Source: Bradyrhizobium diazoefficiens (GTDB lineage Bacteria > Pseudomonadota > Alphaproteobacteria > Rhizobiales > Xanthobacteraceae). Taken from it: a stretch of DNA of 64,000 bases. The notes beneath the pieces were generated by a model. It was not told the origin of the DNA. It made no database searches and was given only the letters and a program-made list of their open reading frames with translations. This document shows positions 18,877 through 25,870 of this stretch, piece after piece; positions within the stretch are counted from its first letter, which is position 1; every line of letters starts with the position of its first letter. The position numbers were made by a program, and so were the translations under genes. The stretch spans positions 124,001 through 188,000 of the forward strand of contig NZ_JAFCKW010000001.1 in NCBI RefSeq assembly GCF_018129965.1, given 5' to 3'.

Positions 18877-19032
18877 ATGATCAACCGGCGAATATTCTTA
18901 GCTACGATTCACGCGCTTTTGGGCGGGCTGTCTGCCAGCGAGGTCGACGGCCAGGAAGGTTTTATTCGCGGGCGGTGCCGATTTTGGTTCGCAGCAAAGG
19001 ATGGCACTAGGCGAAACGGCTGTCTCCACTGA
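18877..19032 (+). pseudogene. Stub of an exported protein (signal peptide only)
   Basis: A 51-codon frame starting MINRRIFLATIHALLGGLSA, preceded by GGGAGAG. The first 22 residues look like a cleavable export signal of the kind found on ABC substrate-binding proteins. The rest is compositionally random and ends at a TGA. In intact operons a binding-protein gene often sits next to livF, so this may be that gene cut right after its signal peptide. The call rests on position and the signal-like start only. The remainder of the 308-bp gap before the LuxR gene shows nothing else. Confidence 0.35.
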
Positions 19033-19152
19033 GCAGGACCGGACCATTTTTCCGGTGTCAAAGTGCGCGTTAGAAATTGCGATCGTTCCGATGTCGGGAA
19101 GCAACTGCGATCTCTTCGCGCTGCGATGCCAACCTAGCAACTGGTCGAACAC

Positions 19153-19863
19153 ATGCATCGCGAGTTTCAGAGATTTATTGATCTGCTGTCGGTCGCTAGT
19201 GATCGCCACGCGTTTTTGGAAGCGATAACAGTCACTGCGACCGCGCTAGACTTGCCTTGCTTCGCATATCTCGCGCTAACCAAAGAGCCACTTGTAATCT
19301 CGACATATCCTCCCAACTGGGTTGCACACTATGTACGGAATAGTTACGAGCGTCTCGACCCTGTAATCTTGCAGGCGTTGCAAACTGGGGCCCCCTTTCG
19401 GTGGGGACAGGGCGTATCCACGACGTACCTCTCTCCAGCCCAACATGAACTGTTTGAAGAAGCGTCTCAATTTGGGATTCGATCTGGTTTCACGGTTCCG
19501 ATTCACGATGGTCGCGGCCCAGTTGCTGCCCTGACCTTTGCCTCCGATCAACGAAGCTCTACGTTCAACAAGTGCATAGATTCCAACGAACGTGCACTTC
19601 AATTGATTGCATTGTATTTTCATGCGCACGTCCGCAGCGTGTTGCGCAATGACCACAGCGTTGACGGAATCCGCCTTTCACCGCGCGAATTTGAATGTCT
19701 TGAATGGTCTTCTCGTGGCAAATCGGCTTGGGAAATCGGGAGCATTCTAGGCATCTCTCGACGAACCGCCGCCTTTCATCTGGACAATGCCCGAGCAAAA
19801 CTCGGCGTTCGCACGGTTCGTCAGGCAGTCGTTCGGCTAGCTGAGTCAAGATATCGACGATAA
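19153..19863 (+). CDS. LuxR-family quorum-sensing regulator with autoinducer-binding domain
   Basis: A 236-residue regulator. The N-terminal autoinducer-binding domain shows the expected invariant positions: Trp and Tyr in NWVAHYV, Asp in LDPV, Trp in FRWGQG and Gly in GIRSGFTVP. The C-terminal LuxR helix-turn-helix (LSPREFECLEWSSRGKSAWE onward) runs from about residue 170 to 232. It should bind an acyl-homoserine lactone and act on lux-box palindromes. The LuxI gene lies 94 bp downstream on the same strand with a perfect palindrome in between. Together with the trbI remnant nearby, it most likely controlled conjugation of an integrative element. Confidence 0.92.
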   Translation: MHREFQRFIDLLSVASDRHAFLEAITVTATALDLPCFAYLALTKEPLVISTYPPNWVAHYVRNSYERLDPVILQALQTGAPFRWGQGVSTTYLSPAQHELFEEASQFGIRSGFTVPIHDGRGPVAALTFASDQRSSTFNKCIDSNERALQLIALYFHAHVRSVLRNDHSVDGIRLSPREFECLEWSSRGKSAWEIGSILGISRRTAAFHLDNARAKLGVRTVRQAVVRLAESRYRR

Positions 19864-19885
19864 TCGGCAATTTCCCGCAAGCACG

Positions 19886-19901
19886 CTGTGCAGGTGCACA
19901 G
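19886..19901. promoter_or_regulatory. lux-box-like perfect palindrome upstream of luxI
   Basis: CTGTGCAGGTGCACAG has 7-bp perfect arms around GG. It sits 72 bp before the LuxI start and 22 bp after the LuxR stop, the right place for an operator that makes LuxI expression autoinducing. Confidence 0.6.
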
Positions 19902-19957
19902 GGTGCATCGAGGCATTTTGTTTGCTTTCACTGCCAATACAGAGCAGGGAGGCAATA

Positions 19958-20590
19958 ATGTTGCAACTCATAGCGCCGGAACACTACGGCGAATTCATCG
20001 ACGATTTAGCTGAGATGCACCGGCTGCGCTATCGCGTCTTCAAACAGCGTCTGGATTGGGATGTTCAGGTCAGTGGCGACATGGAGGTAGACGAGTTTGA
20101 TGTCCTTCGACCAGTTCATCTACTGCATAGGTCGACTGATGGTCAAATTCAGGGGTGCGTCCGGCTTCTCCCGTCCATGGGACCAACCATGCTTCGAGAC
20201 ACTTTTCCAATTCTTCTGGGGGGGCAGCCGGCACCACGAAGCGATCACGTGTGGGAAAGCAGCCGATTCGCTCTTGATCTTCATCCAGATGCACCGAAAG
20301 CGGCAGGCGGACTTGCTGCCGCTACCTACGAGCTCTTTGCAGGCATGATCGAGTTCGGTTTGTCTATTCGGCTAGCCGAAATCGTGACGGTTACCGACAC
20401 CCGCATGGAACGTATTCTTCGACGCGCCGGGTGGCCCCTTCGTCCAATCGGAAAGCCTCGTCCCCTCGGAAACACTATTGCGGTCGCGGGTTACCTGGAG
20501 GTGTCGACTGATGCCCTGGTGCGCATCCGGAGCGCGGGCCGCATCTCATGCCCGGTGCTGTGGGCTCCAGTGATGCGAGCGGCCGCTTAA
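19958..20590 (+). CDS. LuxI-family acyl-homoserine-lactone synthase
   Basis: A 210-residue autoinducer synthase when started at the ATG of MLQLIAPEHYG, which has GGGAGGC directly before it. Invariant positions are present: Arg in RLRYRVFK, Trp in RLDWDV, Glu/Asp in MEVDEFD, Arg in GCVRLLPS, and WESSRFALD. It makes an N-acyl-homoserine lactone from S-adenosylmethionine and an acyl carrier; the acyl chain cannot be predicted. It is paired with the upstream LuxR gene. In conjugative elements of alphaproteobacteria such pairs trigger transfer at high density. Here the transfer genes are reduced to fragments, so the pair may be an orphan that still signals. Confidence 0.93.
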   Translation: MLQLIAPEHYGEFIDDLAEMHRLRYRVFKQRLDWDVQVSGDMEVDEFDVLRPVHLLHRSTDGQIQGCVRLLPSMGPTMLRDTFPILLGGQPAPRSDHVWESSRFALDLHPDAPKAAGGLAAATYELFAGMIEFGLSIRLAEIVTVTDTRMERILRRAGWPLRPIGKPRPLGNTIAVAGYLEVSTDALVRIRSAGRISCPVLWAPVMRAAA

Positions 20591-20652
20591 GGTTTCGGAT
20601 TGTGACGCATGAATAGACACATTGCCGCATATTGCGCAGCAAGTTTTTCCAA

Positions 20653-21606
20653 ATGAGCAATTTCAAAGGACCAGGTCACTCCCTGCGCGGCAGCAAAGCT
20701 CTCGAGTTGAAACACCTGCGATCGGCCGTCGCTGCCGCCGAGTGTGGCAGCTTCCGTCAGGCCGCGGAACTGCTGAGATTGCAACAGTCGACTCTCAGCA
20801 GATCAATTCGCCAGATTGAACATGGCCTTGGCATTACGATTTTCGAGCGATCAAGCGGAGGTGTGAAGCCCACGCGCGCAGGCCGCAGCGTTCTTCGCCT
20901 GGCAAGAGCTATTCTTGAAGAATTTGACGCGCTTGTAGCTACGGCCAAGTCCTTACAACGCAGCGAGACAGGGCGGCTGGCCATCGGCTTTTGTACGTCA
21001 CTTTCGGCTGGAAACCTGAAAGCCACATTACTCGACCTCAAGCAGCGTTTCCCGCAAATCGACCTTGCGACCGTCGAGCGATCACGGACGCGCCTGGCAA
21101 CGGCACTTCGCAGTGGCGTGCTCGATATCGTCATTGTAACAGGAAGCCAGCCACCATTGGACAGCAAGACTATGTTGTTGTGGAGCGAGCGTGTTCTAGT
21201 GGTTCTCCCCGAGGATCATCCTCTTACTGCGCGCGAAACTGTCTACTGGACCGACCTCCGCGGCGAGACCGTGCTGCTAAGCCATTACGATCCTGGACGG
21301 GAATTTGAAGATCTTCTAGGCTCGAAGCTAGTCTTGCCTGAGGATCGTCCGAAGATCGAGCGCCACGACGTTAGTTGCGGCATTATCAAGAGCCTGATCA
21401 GCATGAAGCGAGGCATCAGCCTGGTGCTCGAATCTGACATGGAGGCCAATTTTGCCGGATTGGTCTACCGGGAGCTGCGCGATGGCACGGGGCCAAGCCG
21501 GTTCGACTATTCGGCCTATTGGCGAGCGGACAATGAAAACCCCGCCTTGAACGCCTTCCTGAAGATGCTCTCCGAGCGCTATCTTTCGCCTGGCTTGGCG
21601 ACATGA
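20653..21606 (+). CDS. LysR-family transcriptional regulator
   Basis: A 317-residue LysR regulator starting MSNFKGPGHS. The winged helix (about residues 20-80, with SFRQAAELLRLQQSTLSRSI) is followed by the effector-binding domain from about residue 105. LysR genes are found next to trbI-DUF2274 and LuxI/LuxR in conjugative elements of this group, so a role in element control is a reasonable inference. Its 3' end overlaps the convergent DUF2274 gene by 28 bp, and the overlap lies in coding sequence on both strands. The effector is unknown. Confidence 0.9.
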   Translation: MSNFKGPGHSLRGSKALELKHLRSAVAAAECGSFRQAAELLRLQQSTLSRSIRQIEHGLGITIFERSSGGVKPTRAGRSVLRLARAILEEFDALVATAKSLQRSETGRLAIGFCTSLSAGNLKATLLDLKQRFPQIDLATVERSRTRLATALRSGVLDIVIVTGSQPPLDSKTMLLWSERVLVVLPEDHPLTARETVYWTDLRGETVLLSHYDPGREFEDLLGSKLVLPEDRPKIERHDVSCGIIKSLISMKRGISLVLESDMEANFAGLVYRELRDGTGPSRFDYSAYWRADNENPALNAFLKMLSERYLSPGLAT

Positions 21607-21827
21607 CGCGCTCGGCGAACTTTCAAGAAACTTCTGTCCGCTGCCATGAATCGCGCCAACATGGGCGCGATAAGCTTTGTTGGATCAGTGATCGATTGGC
21701 CGGTCTCGAGTGCGAGAATTTCGGCATAAGTGACGAGATCCCGGTGGACAGCTGCCGGCAATTCGTGGGTCACCTTGATCGGTTTGTCGTCTTCGATTGC
21801 TCCGAGCTTGAGCTTAGCCATCGTCAT
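21579..21827 (-). CDS. DUF2274 protein linked to conjugal transfer
   Basis: An 82-residue protein starting with MAKLKLGAIEDDKPIKVTHE after a two-residue lead and carrying TDPTKLIAPMLARFMAADR, the pattern of the small DUF2274 family that follows trbI in Trb conjugation operons. Its function is unknown. It may be a ribbon-helix-helix-like small protein. It starts 1 bp after the end of the trbI remnant, the standard arrangement, and converges on the LysR gene with a 28-bp overlap. It is intact although trbI is not. Confidence 0.82.
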   Translation of the reverse strand: MTMAKLKLGAIEDDKPIKVTHELPAAVHRDLVTYAEILALETGQSITDPTKLIAPMLARFMAADRSFLKVRRARHVAKPGER

Positions 21828-21828
21828 T

Positions 21829-22155
21829 CTATCCTTTGTAGGGCTCGAGCACCAAATCGCGGTTGATGATGACCCGGACTGGGAATCCCGGACGGACCGT
21901 TAACGTTGGCTGGACGTTGAGATTGCGGCGAACCAGCTGTTGGCCTGTTTGATTGAGGGAATTCCCCGCGCCGCGTCGTAACGCCTGAATAATAGCGCCG
22001 TTCGTATCGTTAACGTCTGCGCCCGAATTCACCTCAGTGCCGACGGCGAGTAGAGTGGATAGCGCTGCTGCTCCGAGTAACTCTTTCCAGTGGTTATCGA
22101 CCTGATCTTCAAGACCGGAATATCCCGCGGCATCAGCGCCGGGCTGACGCTCCAA
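21829..22155 (-). pseudogene. TrbI/VirB10 conjugal transfer protein, C-terminal remnant
   Basis: The frame from about PGADAAGYSGLEDQVDNHW (near 22140) to the stop is the C-terminal end of TrbI. It includes LLAVGTEVNSGADVND, the conserved NQTGQQLVRRNLNVQPTL and the closing RPGFPVRVIINRDLVLEPY. About three quarters of the normal protein, including the membrane and proline-rich regions, is missing. Upstream of about 22140 another gene fragment in a different frame begins, so this is a clean junction. It shows that a Trb-type conjugation operon once lay to the right and was replaced. It is not functional for mating. Confidence 0.85.
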
Positions 22156-22718
22156 GCCTGCCGATCGCTGATCGCTTCAAGGGCCCGGACGCAGAGAGCG
22201 TGCAGGTGAGGAGCCCATGCGTCCTCGGGCAGGCCCAGTTGTCCGGCTGAAGTCCGGGGCGGCAGGTCGGCGACCCGGAAGGTCGCTGCGGATCGAATCA
22301 CCACGGCTGACCGCGATTCAACCTCCCCGACGGCGGAAATCACGCTTTCTGCTGCCAGCGTCGGGATCGGGACGACGCGTAACGCCCTCGATACGATTCC
22401 CTCCTCTTCGGGCGAAAGCTTCGCGCCGCGCCAGCGCTGTATGGCCTCGGCGATCGCGGCCAATACGGGCCGCTCGTCGCCCAAGTCGGCAGGCTGAACC
22501 AACACGATCCGATGGACGGCCCGCTTTTGGGTTTCCCCTTCGAAAGTGTTGAGGACGCAGGCAAGAAGTTCGCCCAGAACGTCGAGCGATCCAGCCGCCA
22601 GAAGAAGATCGCCGACACCCCAGTCCAAGCCGTTTTTCGCGAAATGCTCGCGGACGAAACCGTCGTTGGCCCCGGCCGACGTCTGATCGCCGGACCGATC
22701 GCTGATTTCGGAAGTCAT
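22141..22718 (-). pseudogene. Unknown protein truncated at the trbI junction
   Basis: A frame starting MTSEISDRSGDQTSAGAND runs about 190 residues of normal composition to about TLALCVRALEAISDRQAW. It then reads on in a wrong frame through trbI sequence until 22029, so the 3' part of the gene is lost. I do not recognise the family; there is no P-loop, membrane segment or metal motif. It is the third gene of a leftward set (22897-23728, 22770-22895, this one) divergent from the WYL regulator. It is therefore plausibly part of the same conflict island, but no function is proposed. Confidence 0.55.
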
Positions 22719-22769
22719 CTGGCTATTTCTCGATGAGAGTAAGCTTGTACTGAGCTTTTTCTACCTGAC

Positions 22770-22895
22770 TTAGATAGCCACGAGATCGGATCGGAGTTCC
22801 TCAGGCAAAAGTCCGCATTCGTTCAATTTTACCAGCAGACGGACGTTGGTGCTGTTGGCCATTTCGACGCGAATGAGGTTCTCGCGCGGACACAT
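22770..22895 (-). CDS. Small protein of 41 residues, unknown
   Basis: A short frame with the start ATG at 22895 placed 1 bp after the stop of the upstream frame, and AAGGAGGGC as a strong ribosome site within that gene's end. The protein begins MCPRENLIRVEMANST and is otherwise featureless: NVRLLVKLNECGLLPEEL suggests one helix-turn pair. Its tight coupling and strong ribosome site are the reasons for calling it. It has no recognised family. It belongs to the decayed leftward operon. Confidence 0.45.
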   Translation of the reverse strand: MCPRENLIRVEMANSTNVRLLVKLNECGLLPEELRSDLVAI

Positions 22896-22896
22896 G

Positions 22897-23728
22897 TTAG
22901 CCCTCCTTATGAGCCGCCTCACATGCCTTCGCGATGATTTCGGACCCGTTGGGAAGTTTGACCGCGTCTACAACGAATGTCGTCGGCTTATCATCGAACT
23001 TGAACTGGGCGCCCGGGAAAAGCACGGCGCCGAAGTTCTTGAAGGTTGGCGAGGCGAGACGGTCAGGTCGCTCGAGCCGAACCGTGGCACCATCGACAAC
23101 GGTCGGTATCAGGCGAACTTGAAGCAACCCCCGTTGGTCAAAAGGCCGCCGGTCGTCTTCCGGACTTTTCGGCTGGCGCCAGCCAATCCGGCCCATCGGA
23201 ATGAAATGGGCCGCATCGTTACCGACTTTCCAGTCGTTCGGATTACTGCGCCAGTTGCCAAGGTGCAGCGCAGCAAACTCCTGCTCCAAGGCGCGGAGAC
23301 ATGCGCCTAGCTGCCCAACCAGTTCAGTGTCCGAGAGCGTCCCGCTGACAGTGAGGTCGAAATTCGGGAGACGCACGTCGACCGATTCGGCGAGCGTCAT
23401 CATGTCCGACTCAGGAATCAGCGAGTACAGTTGCTTGATCGGCGACGGGGCACCGGCCAGGGATCTCCAAACAAGAAAAATTGCCTCGGCAAGGCCACCG
23501 CACCGTCATTGCGGTCCACTTTGGCGAGTTCGCCAGGCAGAGCAAGCGCCGCCGCCTTCCATTCTGCTTCCGTCACTGACAAATTTGTCGCTCTCCCCTG
23601 CCGCCAAAAACCCGGGTCAGCCAGCCCTCTCGATCGTTCGAGAAGCTCGCCGTCCAGCCCGAACTACGAATTTTGTGTCTGAGCCGCCTCGAGGCCGCCT
23701 CGCGCAGGAGGGCGAGGGTCCGCGCCAT
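22897..23728 (-). pseudogene. Unknown gene broken by frameshifts
   Basis: Three consecutive frames read as one protein if two small indels are allowed. MARTLALLREAASRRLRHK from 23728 runs to about 23660. A second frame with GELLERSRGLADPGFW and TEAEWKAAALALPGELAK runs to about 23505. The last frame, AEAIFLVWRSLAGAP onward, ends at 22897 with CEAAHKEG. Each piece has coding-like composition and the joins fall within a few codons, so frameshift decay (one missing base near 23505, another near 23655) is more likely than separate genes. The intact product would be about 277 residues. I do not recognise it. It is divergent from the WYL regulator with a 131-bp gap. Confidence 0.5.
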
Positions 23729-23798
23729 AGCATTGTGCCGCGGACCATTCGATGGCAGCTCGTCCGAATAAAACTGAGTATAACCTTTAGTTGCATCC

Positions 23799-23837
23799 TT
23801 GACAAGTCATCAGCATATAAAGTAGATGGGTCTACTT
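23799..23837 (+). promoter_or_regulatory. Promoter with palindromic operator before the WYL regulator
   Basis: A perfect -35 hexamer TTGACA (23799-23804) is followed 15 bp later by the inverted repeat AAGTAGA-TGGG-TCTACTT (23820-23837). The right arm ends 22 bp before the GTG start at 23860. The palindrome covers the expected -10 region, so whatever binds it would block transcription. The WYL-type regulator encoded next is the likely ligand, as in BrxR/CapW systems. Confidence 0.6.
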
Positions 23838-23859
23838 CGTATCCATATAGGCTCGAAAC

Positions 23860-24792
23860 GTGACCGAAGTTAGGGAAGGCCTGAACTTGAATTGGGGCGT
23901 CGAGAAACGCCTCGAGTTCATTGAATTTCGCCTGTTCTGGGAGGGCGGGGCTAATCGGGCAGACATCATGGAGATGTTTGCGGTTTCGATGCCGCAAGCC
24001 TCCAAAGATTTGTCGCTTTATCAAGAGATCGCGCCGGGCAATGCACTCTACGACAAGAGCGCGAAGCGATATGTCGCAAGCAATGCTTTCAAGCCGCGTT
24101 TCCTGAAGCCGGATTCCGACACGTATTTGTCTCGCTTGCGATTATTGGCCGATGGCTTTGTCGAGCAATCCGAATCTTGGATCCGAACGCCTCCTGCGAT
24201 CGACGTTGCTCTAACCCCTCGCCGCGAGGTCTCTCCGGTAGCACTTCGTTCAGTGCTCGACGCAATACGGGATAGCGGATCGATCGAGGTTCGCTACCAG
24301 TCCATGAACAAGTCTCGTCCGGGGCCAATCTGGCGTCGCATAACGCCGCATGCACTCGGATATGACGGCTTTCGTTGGCACGCCCGAGCTTATTGTCATC
24401 TCGACAATGGGTTTCAGGATTTTCTGCTCCCGCGCATCATTGATGCGCGGCTCCCCGGACCATCCGGCGCGGTCGCCACGGACGACGTTCTCTGGCAGAC
24501 CACCTTCGAGGTCGCAATCGGGCCGCATCCATCCTTGACCCCTGGTCAGCAAGAAATCGTCTCCAAAGACTATGGCATGCGAGATGGACGCCTCAGACTA
24601 AAGATCCGTTATGCGATGCTTTTTTATGTCCTCAAACGGCTTGGCCTTCTAGAGGACGCCAAGTTGAAGGACTCACGACATCAGCACATCATCGTTTTGA
24701 ACTGGAAGGAGGCTCGAGAAGCTCTGAAACGCGTTGGCTTCGAGGCGGATGGCCCATCTCCAGGAGAAGAACGAAATGCCCGTGCGAGATGA
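23860..24792 (+). CDS. WYL-domain transcriptional regulator of the BrxR/CapW type
   Basis: A 310-residue protein. The N-terminal winged helix (about residues 12-75, with GGANRADIMEMFAVSMPQAS) is followed by a WYL domain (about 125-205) with the variant core YDGFRWHARAYC and a conserved C-terminal domain ending in WKEAREALKRVGF. This layout is that of BrxR and CapW, repressors that keep BREX and CBASS defence operons silent until infection. Here it heads the nuclease-helicase-PIWI operon; the nuclease start lies inside its last 17 bp. The GTG at 23860 is the only sensible start. A palindrome over its promoter suggests autorepression. Confidence 0.85.
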   Translation: MTEVREGLNLNWGVEKRLEFIEFRLFWEGGANRADIMEMFAVSMPQASKDLSLYQEIAPGNALYDKSAKRYVASNAFKPRFLKPDSDTYLSRLRLLADGFVEQSESWIRTPPAIDVALTPRREVSPVALRSVLDAIRDSGSIEVRYQSMNKSRPGPIWRRITPHALGYDGFRWHARAYCHLDNGFQDFLLPRIIDARLPGPSGAVATDDVLWQTTFEVAIGPHPSLTPGQQEIVSKDYGMRDGRLRLKIRYAMLFYVLKRLGLLEDAKLKDSRHQHIIVLNWKEAREALKRVGFEADGPSPGEERNARAR

Positions 24793-25870
24793 TGAGCTCA
24801 TCGTGTTGACCAGGCTACTCGCCAAAGGATTCGTCGATATGGCGAGGCTCGTGGCCGAAGGCGCGATCGTCAGACAGGATGAAATGCCGCAAAGTCTTCG
24901 GTCAGGCATGGAGCGACTTTCCCGTCAGTGCCTCATCGAACAGGTCGAGGATTTTGGCGCAAACGTCCACGTCCTGATGGATCTTGCCTGTCGGCCGCTG
25001 ATGGACTGGGGCATACCCGGGCTTGGTGAGAACTTCGTTTACGGCCGAGCGATCCTGATCGACGTCGGGACAGGCCTGCCAACGGATGATTGCATTGAGA
25101 TCGGCTCCATCTCGAGCGAAGGCGACGCTTACGAGGAAATCCATCATCGGAAACTTAGAGAAGCCGTCAGAGCACAAGGACGAAGAGCCGACGAGGCTTA
25201 CACGCTCGTCCGCGAACGCATCGTCCGCAATCCCGTTGATAATCACCGATCGCTGGCCGAATTCTTTCTCGAAAGCGGTCTGACGAAGTTCGGGGACGTC
25301 TATCGTACCTGGCTTCGGCCCGTTCCCGTGTCGGCAATCTTTCCGGATGGAAAATCTCGCACCTGCGAAGGCTGCGGATCGCTTTTGTATCCTTCAAGAG
25401 ACATCGCCCGATTTCCGTCTGGACGGTGCCGGGTCCGTGGTTGCATCGAGGAGACTCCCACGCCTCGCGCTGGCCGTGTCATCGATGATCCCACCGAATG
25501 GCGGACCGTTTCTAATGACGTGCTCACTAGCTGGGTTGGACCAGGCCTGCCCGAGATTAGACTATTCGACGAGTTGCAGCGCCGCGGATTGCAAGTAAAG
25601 CTATATCCGGGGCAAGACGCTGTCGACGTCGGCATCACCTACGAGTTGGGCGTGGACGTAAAGTCTTACTTCTGTCCAATGACACTCGCCGAGCGTCTTT
25701 CGCGATCGATCGGGGGGCTCGCTCAATTCGACAGACGTATTATCGCCATTCCTGATGTCAGAACCCGAAGCCATCGTGGGTATCTGCGCGATCTCACAGC
25801 AAATTACCGCGGAAAGACGCCGGTCGAATTCATGACGGCTTCGGGCGCGATCGAGGCACTGACGAGATGA
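24776..25870 (+). CDS. PD-(D/E)xK nuclease with zinc ribbon (pPIWI_RE-associated REase type)
   Basis: A 364-residue protein from the ATG at 24776, which has AGGAGAAG just upstream; an earlier in-frame ATG at 24734 lacks this. A zinc ribbon is seen at Cys197, Cys200, Cys218 and Cys223. The C-terminal restriction-endonuclease fold shows Asp284, Glu290 and the core Asp294-Val-Lys296 (VDVGITYELGVDVKS). This matches the REase family encoded with pPIWI_RE proteins, where it is thought to cut invading DNA. The N-terminal 150 residues may recognise DNA or the partner proteins. It overlaps the regulator gene by 17 bp and the helicase gene by 4 bp (ATGA). The family call is from remembered motifs, not alignment. 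Confidence 0.78.
   Translation: MPVRDDELIVLTRLLAKGFVDMARLVAEGAIVRQDEMPQSLRSGMERLSRQCLIEQVEDFGANVHVLMDLACRPLMDWGIPGLGENFVYGRAILIDVGTGLPTDDCIEIGSISSEGDAYEEIHHRKLREAVRAQGRRADEAYTLVRERIVRNPVDNHRSLAEFFLESGLTKFGDVYRTWLRPVPVSAIFPDGKSRTCEGCGSLLYPSRDIARFPSGRCRVRGCIEETPTPRAGRVIDDPTEWRTVSNDVLTSWVGPGLPEIRLFDELQRRGLQVKLYPGQDAVDVGITYELGVDVKSYFCPMTLAERLSRSIGGLAQFDRRIIAIPDVRTRSHRGYLRDLTANYRGKTPVEFMTASGAIEALTR

Noticed and set aside
22029..22140. Extension of the truncated unknown protein through trbI sequence
   Set aside because: The trbI frame is clearly the coding one here; the other frame is read-through after the junction.
23617..24024. 135-codon minus-strand frame over the start of the WYL gene
   Set aside because: It overlaps a well-supported regulator gene and its promoter; no coding signal of its own.
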